A stretch of 5,650 bases of DNA from Spirochaetota bacterium. GTDB lineage: Bacteria > Spirochaetota > Spirochaetia > Treponematales > UBA12059. Both the position numbers and the translations under genes were made by a program. The stretch spans positions 1 to 5,650 of the forward strand of contig JAKLIU010000143.1 in assembly GCA_022709445.1 (NCBI GenBank), read 5' to 3'. Shown here in pieces: positions 1-5,650 of this stretch; within the stretch, counting starts at the first letter, position 1, and every line of letters starts with the position of its first letter. The notes beneath the pieces are model-generated. The model saw only the letters and a program-made list of their open reading frames with translations. It made no database searches and was not told the origin of the DNA.

Positions 1-1
1 G

Positions 2-2416
2 GCCTCTCGCGGGGACGCGGCCGGGTGGAGGGCGCCCGTCCACGCGCTCGCGCTCGCCGACGCGGACCTGGGCGCGCTGGCACTCCCGGCGGCGCTGGCC
101 GGCGAACTGGCCGCGGCCCTGTCCCCCGCCGGCGCCCGCCTGGTGGCGACCCCTCCTTCCCGCGCCTCGCGCTCCCTGGAGTGGCTGAGGTCCGGGCTGG
201 CCGGAACCCCGGGCATGGGCCGCGTCATCACGTTGCGCGCGGCCAGGACCTGGGTAAAGCCCTTCTCCCCCTTCGTCGACTCGATCGGGGAGGACCTGAT
301 CCGGGAGGCGATGGAAGCCTCGCCGCCGGCGCGGGCCAAGACGCTCGCCACCCTGGCGCCGGCCTTCAGGATCGTGGCCAGGTCGGCGTTCTCGGCCTCC
401 ATACCCCCGTCCACCGCCAGGGGATGCATGGCCTTCCTCGACGAGCTCCTCGACGCGCTGGGCGACTCGGGCGCGGTGCTGCTCTGCGAATCACCGGAAC
501 GCTTCTCCCGCGAGGCCCTGGACCTGATCGCCGGCCGCCTGTCCGGCGAGCGGGGCGCGGAACGCTACGTCGCCCTCGCGGAAGCGGGCATGCCCGGATC
601 CTGGGACGGCCCCCACGCCGCCTGGCTGGAGCCGGGCGGGAACGGGGCGGAAGGCGGGCCGGAAGCGGCCGTCGAACGCGCGCTCTCCGGGTCCACGGGC
701 GCGGTCCGCTCCGCCCTGCGCTCGCGGGCCCTCGCCATGGCCGGCCTGTCGCCGTCCCCTCACGGGGGCGTCCGCGCCGCCCTGTCCGTCCTGCCGCCCG
801 AGGCCGCGCTCTACCTCTACGGACTCCTGCTGGCGGAGGACGCCCTGGCTCCCGCGGAAACCGCTGAGTTCTTCGCGGAGCTCGGGCTGGGGGCTGAAGG
901 CGCGGGCCTGGTGCAGGACCTCCTGGTGCGCTCGGGACTAGCGGACCCGGCCATGCGGACCCTGCCGCTGTCGCCGGCGGACCCGGAGTCCGTGGCTGCC
1001 GCGATCGGCGGGGAATCGGCCGCCTTCATGGACGCGAAGTTCACCTCGTACCTGATGGGACGCTACCGGCGCGGCGGCATCAGCCCCTCGCTGGGCTTCC
1101 TGCGGCGCGTCGGGGAGCGCGCGGACGAGGAACGCATGGTCTTCGATTGCCTGTTCGAGGAAGCGCTGGGCGATGGCCAGGGTTCGGCCGCCGAGCGATC
1201 GTTCCTCTCGCCCTCCTCGGCGGCGGCGCTCCGGTTCTGGACCGCCCTGCACGCGCGCGACCGGGACGCCGCGGAATCGGCTGCGGCGTCGGCCCGCGAC
1301 AGGATGGAGGGTCCGCGCGCCGCCGCCCTGTCGGCCCTGGTCAAGACCGAGCTGGCCTACGCCGCAGGCGATGGCCAGCGCGCCGGACTGGGGGCGCGCG
1401 AGGCGCTCAGGGCCATGGGCAAGGGCGCGCCCCCCAAACTGGAGGCCAGGGCCCACCGCATGATGGGGCTGTCGGCCCTCGCGGAAGAGCGCTACACCGA
1501 GGGAACCGATTACCTGGCCAACGCCCAGGAGCTCTCCGAGGCCTGCCACGACGATTACGAGCGCATGATGGCGGCCTACGCCAAGGCCGTGGCCGAGTTC
1601 ATGAACGGCGGCCTGGGGCGGGCCCTGCGGGACGCCGGGCACGCGGCGGAATCCGCCTCCAGGCTGTTCCGGGTGGACGTGCTGGCCGCGCTGGAATCCC
1701 TGCGCGGGCGCATCGACCTGGAGCTGGGCGCATACGACGAGGCCGCCCGGCGCTACGACGCCCTGGCCGCGATGGCCGCCGAGTACGGGCTGGCGGGCGC
1801 GGCCGAACGGGCGACCGTCTGGTGCGGCAGGGCTCTGGCCTACGCCGGCGATTACGAGGAAGCCGTGGGCCTGCTCGCGCGCGCGGGGGACGACCGCGAG
1901 GCCCGCGTCTTCCGCGGGGAGCTGGAGATCCTGCGGGGCAGGCCGCGCGAGGCCAGGGCCTGGCTGGAGGAGCCGGCGGAGCGGGCGACGCGCGCCTTCA
2001 GGCCGCCGGACTCCTTCGACTGGACCAGCCCGCTCTCGGAGATCGAGGGGCGCTGCCTGGCCTTCGACGCCGCCGAGGCGCCCCTGTCCGAGATGCGGAC
2101 CGCCCTGTCCTGCTTCGCCCGCGGACTGGACGAGCGCTCGCCCGAGGCGGTCCTGGAGCTGTATGCCCTGACGCGGAATCCCCGCGCCGGCAAGTCCAAC
2201 CCCGCCCTGGGCACCTACTGCTTCTTCTGCTTCCTGCTGGAGGAGCGGCTGCCGGACCCGCCGGTGGACAAGCAGTCGGTGCTGTCCCGAGCCTTCAAGT
2301 CGCTGCAGCAGCGGGCGGGCAGGATAGAGGACCGCTCCCAGCGCGCCCTGTACATGGAGAAAAACGCCTGGAACCGCCGGCTCCTGGAAGCGGCGAGGAC
2401 GCACAAGTTCATATGA
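2..2416 (+). CDS. STAND/AAA-like ATPase-type protein with TPR-like repeats, 5'-partial
   Basis: The frame is open from the left edge to TGA at 2414, giving 804 visible codons. No convincing start is present (the GTG at 143 is internal-looking), so the N-terminus lies outside the window. Three parts can be seen. First, bases 2 to about 620 resemble the ATPase core of STAND or AAA_16 proteins: PFSPFVDSI (about 260-286) matches the conserved stretch after the P-loop, and GAVLLCESPERFSREALDLI (about 470-530) sits where Walker B and the following helix would be, but without the usual acidic pair. Second, LYLYGLLLAEDAL to LVRSGLADP (about 808-950) looks like the winged-helix part that follows. Third, bases about 1290-1980 are Ala/Leu-rich helical pairs of TPR type, clearest at 1445-1538, 1685-1775 and 1805-1895. 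The C-terminus carries RAFKSLQQRAGRIED and NAWNRRLLEAARTHKFI, a tail I associate with large spirochaete-type ATPase/TPR proteins. Such proteins are usually cytoplasmic signalling or scaffold proteins, sometimes with an N-terminal kinase domain; any such domain here is unseen. Function is unknown. It overlaps the next gene by 4 bp. Confidence 0.8.
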   Translation, partial: ASRGDAAGWRAPVHALALADADLGALALPAALAGELAAALSPAGARLVATPPSRASRSLEWLRSGLAGTPGMGRVITLRAARTWVKPFSPFVDSIGEDLIREAMEASPPARAKTLATLAPAFRIVARSAFSASIPPSTARGCMAFLDELLDALGDSGAVLLCESPERFSREALDLIAGRLSGERGAERYVALAEAGMPGSWDGPHAAWLEPGGNGAEGGPEAAVERALSGSTGAVRSALRSRALAMAGLSPSPHGGVRAALSVLPPEAALYLYGLLLAEDALAPAETAEFFAELGLGAEGAGLVQDLLVRSGLADPAMRTLPLSPADPESVAAAIGGESAAFMDAKFTSYLMGRYRRGGISPSLGFLRRVGERADEERMVFDCLFEEALGDGQGSAAERSFLSPSSAAALRFWTALHARDRDAAESAAASARDRMEGPRAAALSALVKTELAYAAGDGQRAGLGAREALRAMGKGAPPKLEARAHRMMGLSALAEERYTEGTDYLANAQELSEACHDDYERMMAAYAKAVAEFMNGGLGRALRDAGHAAESASRLFRVDVLAALESLRGRIDLELGAYDEAARRYDALAAMAAEYGLAGAAERATVWCGRALAYAGDYEEAVGLLARAGDDREARVFRGELEILRGRPREARAWLEEPAERATRAFRPPDSFDWTSPLSEIEGRCLAFDAAEAPLSEMRTALSCFARGLDERSPEAVLELYALTRNPRAGKSNPALGTYCFFCFLLEERLPDPPVDKQSVLSRAFKSLQQRAGRIEDRSQRALYMEKNAWNRRLLEAARTHKFI
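2413..2416 (+). promoter_or_regulatory. ATGA stop/start overlap (translational coupling)
   Basis: The ATG of the methyltransferase gene (2413-2415) overlaps the TGA of the TPR gene (2414-2416). The best Shine-Dalgarno candidate, GAGG at 2395-2398, is 14 bases from the start, which is too far to be efficient. The likely reading is that ribosomes finishing the upstream gene reinitiate here. The overlap also decides the start, since the frame stays open far upstream and the protein family signature begins soon after this ATG. Confidence 0.75.
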
Positions 2417-3357
2417 AGGGCGAACCGGTCCCGCTGGGCGCGACCTGCTACCACGCCGCCCCCGGCTTCATGCGCCACCTGCAGGCGGAGCTCGGCGAGG
2501 TCTACCGGGTCGACGGGGAACTGCTGACGGCCATGGGGCCTGAGCGCCGCGCCTTCTGGACCAGGAACGTGTGGCGCAAGCCCTTCACCGCCGAGTTCGG
2601 CTCCGTGGGCGAGGCGGCGGCGCTGCTTTCGTCCATCCAGAGGAACTGGGCTCCCTGCCCCGTCAAGTTCGCCCGGCGCACCGTCCTCATTGGCGAGCGG
2701 CTGCCGCACTTCCCCGACAGGCCAAAGGCCTTCCCCTTCGCGCTCCCGTCCGCTCCCATGGGCGCGTTCACCCTGCTGGACGAACACACCCTGCTGGCCT
2801 CGGCGGACTGCTCGAGCCCCTGGCCCAACGGCGAGTTCTCGTTCGTGGAGGACCGCGAAGGCCCGCCGAGCCGCGCCTACCGCAAGCTCTGGGAGGCCCT
2901 GGTGATGGCCGGTTCCATGCCCGGCCCCGGCCAGCGCTGCATCGACGCCGGCGCCTGCCCGGGAGGCTGGACCTGGGCCCTGGCCGGGCTGGGCGCGGAG
3001 GTGACCGCCATCGACCGGTCCCCCCTGGACGACTCGGTGATGGCCATGCCCGGCGTGAGCTTCCTCAAGCACAACGCCTTCACCCTGAAGCCTTCGGACC
3101 TGGGACCCGCGGACTGGCTGTTCTCCGACGTGATCTGCTACCCGCCCGCCCTCTTCGACTGGATCGGCCAGTGGCTGGAATCCGGGCTGGCGCGGAACTT
3201 CGTGTGCACCATCAAGATGCAGGGGGAGGACTGGGACCGCGCCACCACCGAGCGCTTCGCGGCCATCCCCGGCTCGCGCGTCCTGCACCTCTGGCACAAC
3301 AAGCACGAACTCACCTGGATCCTCATCCGGGACAAACCCGGCGCGACGCAAGGCTGA
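2413..3357 (+). CDS. RlmM/FtsJ-like SAM-dependent 2'-O-ribose methyltransferase
   Basis: This 314-residue protein probably transfers a methyl group from S-adenosylmethionine to a ribose 2'-OH in RNA. In E. coli the related RlmM modifies C2498 of 23S rRNA. The C-terminal half is a Rossmann methyltransferase: the SAM loop DAGACPGGW is at residues 178-186 and the acidic residue ending strand 2 is D201 (TAIDRSPLD). The K-D-K-E catalytic tetrad of the FtsJ/RrmJ group can be assigned as K158 (AYRKLW), D239 (FSDVICYP), K268 (CTIKMQG) and E299 (NKHELTW). Residues 1 to about 150 form a separate N-terminal domain with CSSPWPNGEFSFVEDREGPP just before the catalytic part; it probably helps bind RNA. The protein is shorter than E. 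coli RlmM (about 366 residues), so the exact target nucleotide is uncertain and no gene symbol is given. It is coupled to the TPR gene by the ATGA overlap and is the last gene of that transcript, ending 17 bases before the inverted repeat. Confidence 0.9.
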   Translation: MKGEPVPLGATCYHAAPGFMRHLQAELGEVYRVDGELLTAMGPERRAFWTRNVWRKPFTAEFGSVGEAAALLSSIQRNWAPCPVKFARRTVLIGERLPHFPDRPKAFPFALPSAPMGAFTLLDEHTLLASADCSSPWPNGEFSFVEDREGPPSRAYRKLWEALVMAGSMPGPGQRCIDAGACPGGWTWALAGLGAEVTAIDRSPLDDSVMAMPGVSFLKHNAFTLKPSDLGPADWLFSDVICYPPALFDWIGQWLESGLARNFVCTIKMQGEDWDRATTERFAAIPGSRVLHLWHNKHELTWILIRDKPGATQG

Positions 3358-3379
3358 ACCACAATGAAATCGAACCACA
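3356..3379 (+). repeat. Short direct repeat GAACCACA, two copies 16 bp apart
   Basis: GAACCACA occurs at 3356-3363 and again at 3372-3379, separated by 8 bases. The second copy forms the outer edge of the left arm of the inverted repeat. The first copy overlaps the TGA stop codon of the methyltransferase gene. It could be a remnant of a second repeat end or chance; an 8-mer this close to an identical edge is suggestive but not strong. Confidence 0.4.
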
Positions 3380-3480
3380 GAGACACCGAGACACAGAGAA
3401 GACCGGATAGCAAGAAAGACTGAAGCATCGGTCGTTGCCTTGCTCCTTGAATCCTCTCTGTGCCTCTGTGTCTCTGTGGT
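3374..3480. repeat. Dispersed palindromic repeat (ACCACAGAGACAC family), possible bidirectional terminator
   Basis: The left arm (3374-3399) and right arm (3455-3480) are reverse complements over 26 bases with 2 mismatches, separated by 55 bases. Each arm is itself three 8-bp units: CACAGAGA, CACCGAGA, CACAGAGA at 3376-3399, and TCTCTGTG, CCTCTGTG, TCTCTGTG at 3455-3478. The spacer contains a weak internal pairing, GACCG (3401-3405) with CGGTC (3429-3433). The strip is much less GC-rich than the flanking genes. I recognise this as a palindromic repeat scattered through many environmental bacterial genomes, whose translations yield spurious peptides such as PQRHRDTEK and LCVSVSLWF. It has no transposase, and I see no clear target-site duplication. 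It fills the 136-base gap between two convergent genes, so the transcript from either side would fold into a long hairpin; only TTTT at 3485-3488 follows on the plus strand, so a terminator role is inference. Confidence 0.88.
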
Positions 3481-3493
3481 CTGCTTTTGGGGA

Positions 3494-5506
3494 TTATTGC
3501 GTGCCTTCGGGGGGCGGTTCGAACATCTTGTGCAGGCCTGACCAGGCGTCGGCTTGCTCCTCCTCGGTCAGCTCGGACTCGCCCTCGCGCCAGGTGATCA
3601 GCGACTCCGGGATCTCCTTGAGGAAGGGAGAGGGCACGCAGTCCACGGGCATGGAGTTGCGGCGCCTCTGCCTGCAGACCGTGATGACCAGCCTGCGCCG
3701 CGCCCGCGTCAGGGCCACGTAGAACAGGCGGCGCTCCTCCTCCACGTTGCCGTCGCCCTCCTCCACCGCGCGCGCGTGCGGGATGATGCCGTCCTCGCAG
3801 CCGGCGATGAACACCACGTCGAACTCCAGCCCCTTGGCCGCGTGTATGGTCATCAGGTTGACCTTGCCCGCGTCGTCCTCCTCCTGGTCGTCCCGGGTGA
3901 TGAGCGATATGCGGTTGAGCCAGGAGTAGAGGCTGGGGTCCAGGTTGTCCGGGTCGTTCTCCCAGGTGTCGATGCCCTGGATGAGGCTTTCTATGTTCAG
4001 GAACTTCCACTTGGCGGCCTTGTCGCTGTGCTGGTTCTCCGACACCAGGTAGCCCCAGTAGTCGATGGTGTCCACCATCTTGCGCACCTTGAGCGACAGG
4101 TTGCGCTTGCCGCGGAACTCCTCCCTGAAGAATTCCATGAGGGTCAGGAACGAGTCGATGTCCTGCCTGCCGCGCTCCGGGAAGTCCTCGGCGTGGTCGG
4201 TCCGCGCCTTCTGCATCGCGGCGCGGATGGTGCAGTTGTCCCTGCGCGCGATGGCCGTGAGCAACTCGAGCGTCCTGCGGCCTACGCCTCGGCGCGGTAC
4301 GTTCGCTATCCGTATCAGGTTGATGTCGTCCTCCGGGTTGGCGATCACCCGCAGGTAGGAGATGACGTCCTTGATCTCCTTGCGCTGGAAGAAGCTGGTG
4401 CCGCCGGTCACCCGGTAGGGCACGTTCGCCTCCAGGAAGGCCTCCTCTATGTGGCGCGTGAGGGCGTTGGTCCGTATGAGGACCCCGAACTGATCGTAGC
4501 GCAGCTTGTCGCGGAGCTTCATCTCCTTGATGATGCCGGCTATGGTCTCGCCCTCCTCCACCTCGCTGTCCGGCGAGCAGATCTCTATGGCCGCGCCGCC
4601 CTCCACGGGGCTCTTGAGGTCCTTGGGCTTGCGGTTGGTGTTGTTCTGGATGACGCTGTTGGCCGCGTCCAGGATGGTGGTGGTGGAGCGGTAGTTGCGG
4701 TAGAGCGTGATCTCCTTGCGGGCCGGCCAGTCCTTCTCGAAGTTGACGATATTCTCGTAGTTGGCGCCGCGCCAGGAGTAGATGGACTGGTCGTCGTCCC
4801 CCACCACGCAGATGTTCTCCCGCGACAGGAGGCGCATCAGCCGGTACTGCTGGGACGAGGTGTCCTGGAACTCGTCGATCATGATGTAGCGGAAGCGGTC
4901 GCGGTACTCCTCGCGCGCCTCGGGCCAGCGCTCGAAGACCTGGATGGGCAGGCCGATCAGGTCGTCGAAGTCCACCGCGTTGTAGGCCTTCAGGGCGGCC
5001 TGGTACTCCTCGTAGATCCTCGAGTAGCCGTCGGCGTCGTTCTCCCAGGTCTTGCGGCCGGTCTTCACGTCGGAGAACACGATGCCCGCCTTGGCCGGGT
5101 CGAAGCCGTCCATCCTGAAGCCCACCTCGCGCGCGCAGTCCTTGATCAGCTGGGTCCGGTCCACCTCGTCGTAGATGGAGAAGTTCTCCTTCCAGCCCAG
5201 GCGGTGGATCTCCTTGCGCAGGATCTTCACGCCGAACGAGTGGAAGGTGCTGACCGTGAGCGCCTGGAGCTTCTTGCCGGTCACGTGCTTCACGCGCTCC
5301 GCCATTTCCCTGGCGGCCTTGTTGGTGAATGTGAGGGCCAGGATGGCGGACTGGGGCACTCCGCGCTCCAGCATGTAGGCGGCGCGGAAGGTGATCACCC
5401 GGGTCTTGCCCGATCCCGCGCCCGCGATGATCAGGAGGGGCCCCTCGATGGTGGTGACGGCGTCGTACTGCTCGTCGTTGAGTTCCGCGCGGTAGTCGAG
5501 GTGCAT
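3494..5506 (-). CDS. rep: Rep/PcrA/UvrD-family ATP-dependent 3'-5' DNA helicase
   Basis: This complete 670-residue superfamily 1A helicase unwinds DNA with ATP hydrolysis and acts in replication restart and repair. All motifs are intact: Q motif Gln13 (LNDEQYDAV), Walker A AGAGSGKT (28-35), Ia ALTFTNKAAREM (57-68), Ib TVSTFHSFG (84-92), Walker B DEFQDT (211-216), motif III VVGDDDQSIYSWRGA (234-248), IV NYRST (271-275), V TIHAAKGLEFD (553-563) and VI YVALTRARRR (596-605). Features recalling E. coli Rep (673 residues) include NAVDFDDLIGLP, GGTSFFQRKEIKDVISYLRV in the 2B region, and the C-terminal PSPFLKEIP. The protein ends about 65 residues after motif VI, so the extra C-terminal Tudor-like domain of PcrA and UvrD appears absent; hence rep rather than pcrA, though databases may use either name. 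The ATG at 5504-5506 is the only reasonable start, because an in-frame TAG lies four codons upstream. It is probably cotranscribed with the membrane protein gene and converges on the methyltransferase gene. Confidence 0.95.
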   Translation of the reverse strand: MHLDYRAELNDEQYDAVTTIEGPLLIIAGAGSGKTRVITFRAAYMLERGVPQSAILALTFTNKAAREMAERVKHVTGKKLQALTVSTFHSFGVKILRKEIHRLGWKENFSIYDEVDRTQLIKDCAREVGFRMDGFDPAKAGIVFSDVKTGRKTWENDADGYSRIYEEYQAALKAYNAVDFDDLIGLPIQVFERWPEAREEYRDRFRYIMIDEFQDTSSQQYRLMRLLSRENICVVGDDDQSIYSWRGANYENIVNFEKDWPARKEITLYRNYRSTTTILDAANSVIQNNTNRKPKDLKSPVEGGAAIEICSPDSEVEEGETIAGIIKEMKLRDKLRYDQFGVLIRTNALTRHIEEAFLEANVPYRVTGGTSFFQRKEIKDVISYLRVIANPEDDINLIRIANVPRRGVGRRTLELLTAIARRDNCTIRAAMQKARTDHAEDFPERGRQDIDSFLTLMEFFREEFRGKRNLSLKVRKMVDTIDYWGYLVSENQHSDKAAKWKFLNIESLIQGIDTWENDPDNLDPSLYSWLNRISLITRDDQEEDDAGKVNLMTIHAAKGLEFDVVFIAGCEDGIIPHARAVEEGDGNVEEERRLFYVALTRARRRLVITVCRQRRRNSMPVDCVPSPFLKEIPESLITWREGESELTEEEQADAWSGLHKMFEPPPEGTQ

Positions 5507-5524
5507 GCGGCCGGTCTAGGAGGT
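5507..5524 (-). promoter_or_regulatory. Helicase start region without Shine-Dalgarno
   Basis: Read on the minus strand, the membrane-protein stop codon is followed by nine bases and the helicase ATG: TAGACCGGCCGCATG. There is no purine-rich ribosome binding site in the gap or just upstream. Instead the minus strand reads ACCTCCT (5524-5518), which is the anti-Shine-Dalgarno sequence itself and cannot pair with 16S rRNA. Stop and start are in the same frame. Translation probably depends on ribosomes terminating at the upstream gene. Confidence 0.55.
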
Positions 5525-5650
5525 CTTGAGGAACAGCGAGAGCGCCTCTATGCCCAGTCCCACCACCAGGGTCACGACGGCGCCGGCGACCACGACCCCC
5601 GCGGCCACGGCCAGCATGGCCTTCTTGCGGTCCATGCCCAGGATCCAGGC
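5516..5650 (-). CDS. C-terminal end of a membrane protein, possibly small multidrug export family (COG2426)
   Basis: Reading leftward from the right edge, the minus strand is open for 44 codons and ends in TAG at 5518-5516. The visible peptide begins AWILGMDRKKAMLAVAAG, continues with a strongly hydrophobic stretch rich in Val, Ala, Gly and Leu (about 25 residues, one transmembrane helix), and ends with GIEALSLFLKTS. A short GMDRKK positive loop followed by a last helix with V-A-G-A-V-V-T is how I recall the end of the small multidrug export membrane proteins (COG2426). With only one helix in view this is a tentative family call; any multi-pass inner-membrane protein is possible. The start lies beyond the window. 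It is upstream of, and only 9 bases from, the helicase gene, so the two are likely one transcript. Confidence 0.7.
   Translation of the reverse strand, partial: AWILGMDRKKAMLAVAAGVVVAGAVVTLVVGLGIEALSLFLKTS

Noticed and set aside
25..867. 280-codon plus-strand frame at the left edge
   Set aside because: It is an Arg/Gly/Pro-rich shadow of the TPR gene in another frame. I also checked this frame for a P-loop that could reveal a frameshift and found none.
938..2404. Long 488-codon open frame on the minus strand opposite the TPR gene
   Set aside because: GC-rich coding DNA leaves antisense frames open. The translation is Gly/Arg/Pro/Gln-rich with no recognisable domain, while the plus-strand frame has coherent helical repeats.
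1147..2412. Upstream extension of the methyltransferase frame as one 736-codon gene
   Set aside because: Before 2413 the translation is Arg/Gly/Pro-rich out-of-frame sequence of the TPR gene. The ATG at 2413 fits both the overlap and the start of the methyltransferase domain.
2215..3378. 387-codon minus-strand frame opposite the methyltransferase gene
   Set aside because: It is the antisense shadow of a gene with clear catalytic motifs; its composition is low-complexity and it begins in the repeat region.
3374..3480. Possible CRISPR-like array from the regularly repeated 8-bp units
   Set aside because: The units are contiguous, with no spacers between them, and the two sets are inverted relative to each other. 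This is a palindromic repeat, not an array.
3138..4010. 290-codon minus-strand frame spanning the repeat and the helicase 3' end
   Set aside because: It crosses the palindromic repeat, giving the typical spurious LCVSVSLWF peptide, and lies out of frame with the helicase.
5518..5528. AGGAGGT on the plus strand looking like a strong ribosome binding site
   Set aside because: The nearest plus-strand start codon (TTG at 5526) is far too close and no plausible plus-strand gene follows; both neighbouring genes are on the minus strand.

Overview
This is a GC-rich bacterial segment of four genes arranged as two convergent pairs, with a distinctive inverted repeat between the two 3' ends. The lineage cannot be fixed from the sequence. 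High GC combined with regular use of AGG (Arg) and ATA (Ile) codons suggests an uncultured or environmental lineage rather than a well-studied proteobacterium. The C-terminal signature of the first gene reminds me of spirochaete proteins, but that is recall, not a search result.

Left, plus strand: a long open frame enters from the left edge (2..2416). It encodes the C-terminal part of a large STAND/AAA-like ATPase-type protein with a TPR-like helical repeat region. It overlaps by four bases (ATGA) with a 314-residue 2'-O-ribose methyltransferase of the RlmM/FtsJ type (2413..3357), in which the K-D-K-E tetrad and the SAM-binding loop are visible.

Middle (3358..3493): a non-coding strip with clearly lower GC. 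It holds a near-perfect inverted repeat (two 26-bp arms with 2 mismatches and a 55-base spacer). Each arm is built from three 8-bp units of the CACAGAGA type. I recognise this as the dispersed 'ACCACAGAGACACAGAG' palindromic repeat of many environmental genomes, which is often mis-annotated as small proteins. Here it sits where two convergent transcripts meet.

Right, minus strand: a complete 670-residue superfamily 1 DNA helicase closest to Rep (3494..5506). It lies 9 bases downstream of the stop codon of a membrane protein whose last 44 residues are visible (5516..5650) and which resembles the end of the small multidrug export family (COG2426).

The gene content is mostly housekeeping: rRNA modification, replication or repair helicase, membrane protein. 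I found no defence island, CRISPR array, tRNA, rRNA or transposase. The points most worth a second look are the repeat element, the apparently degenerate ATPase domain in the first gene, its tight coupling to an rRNA methyltransferase, and the leaderless-looking start of the helicase gene.
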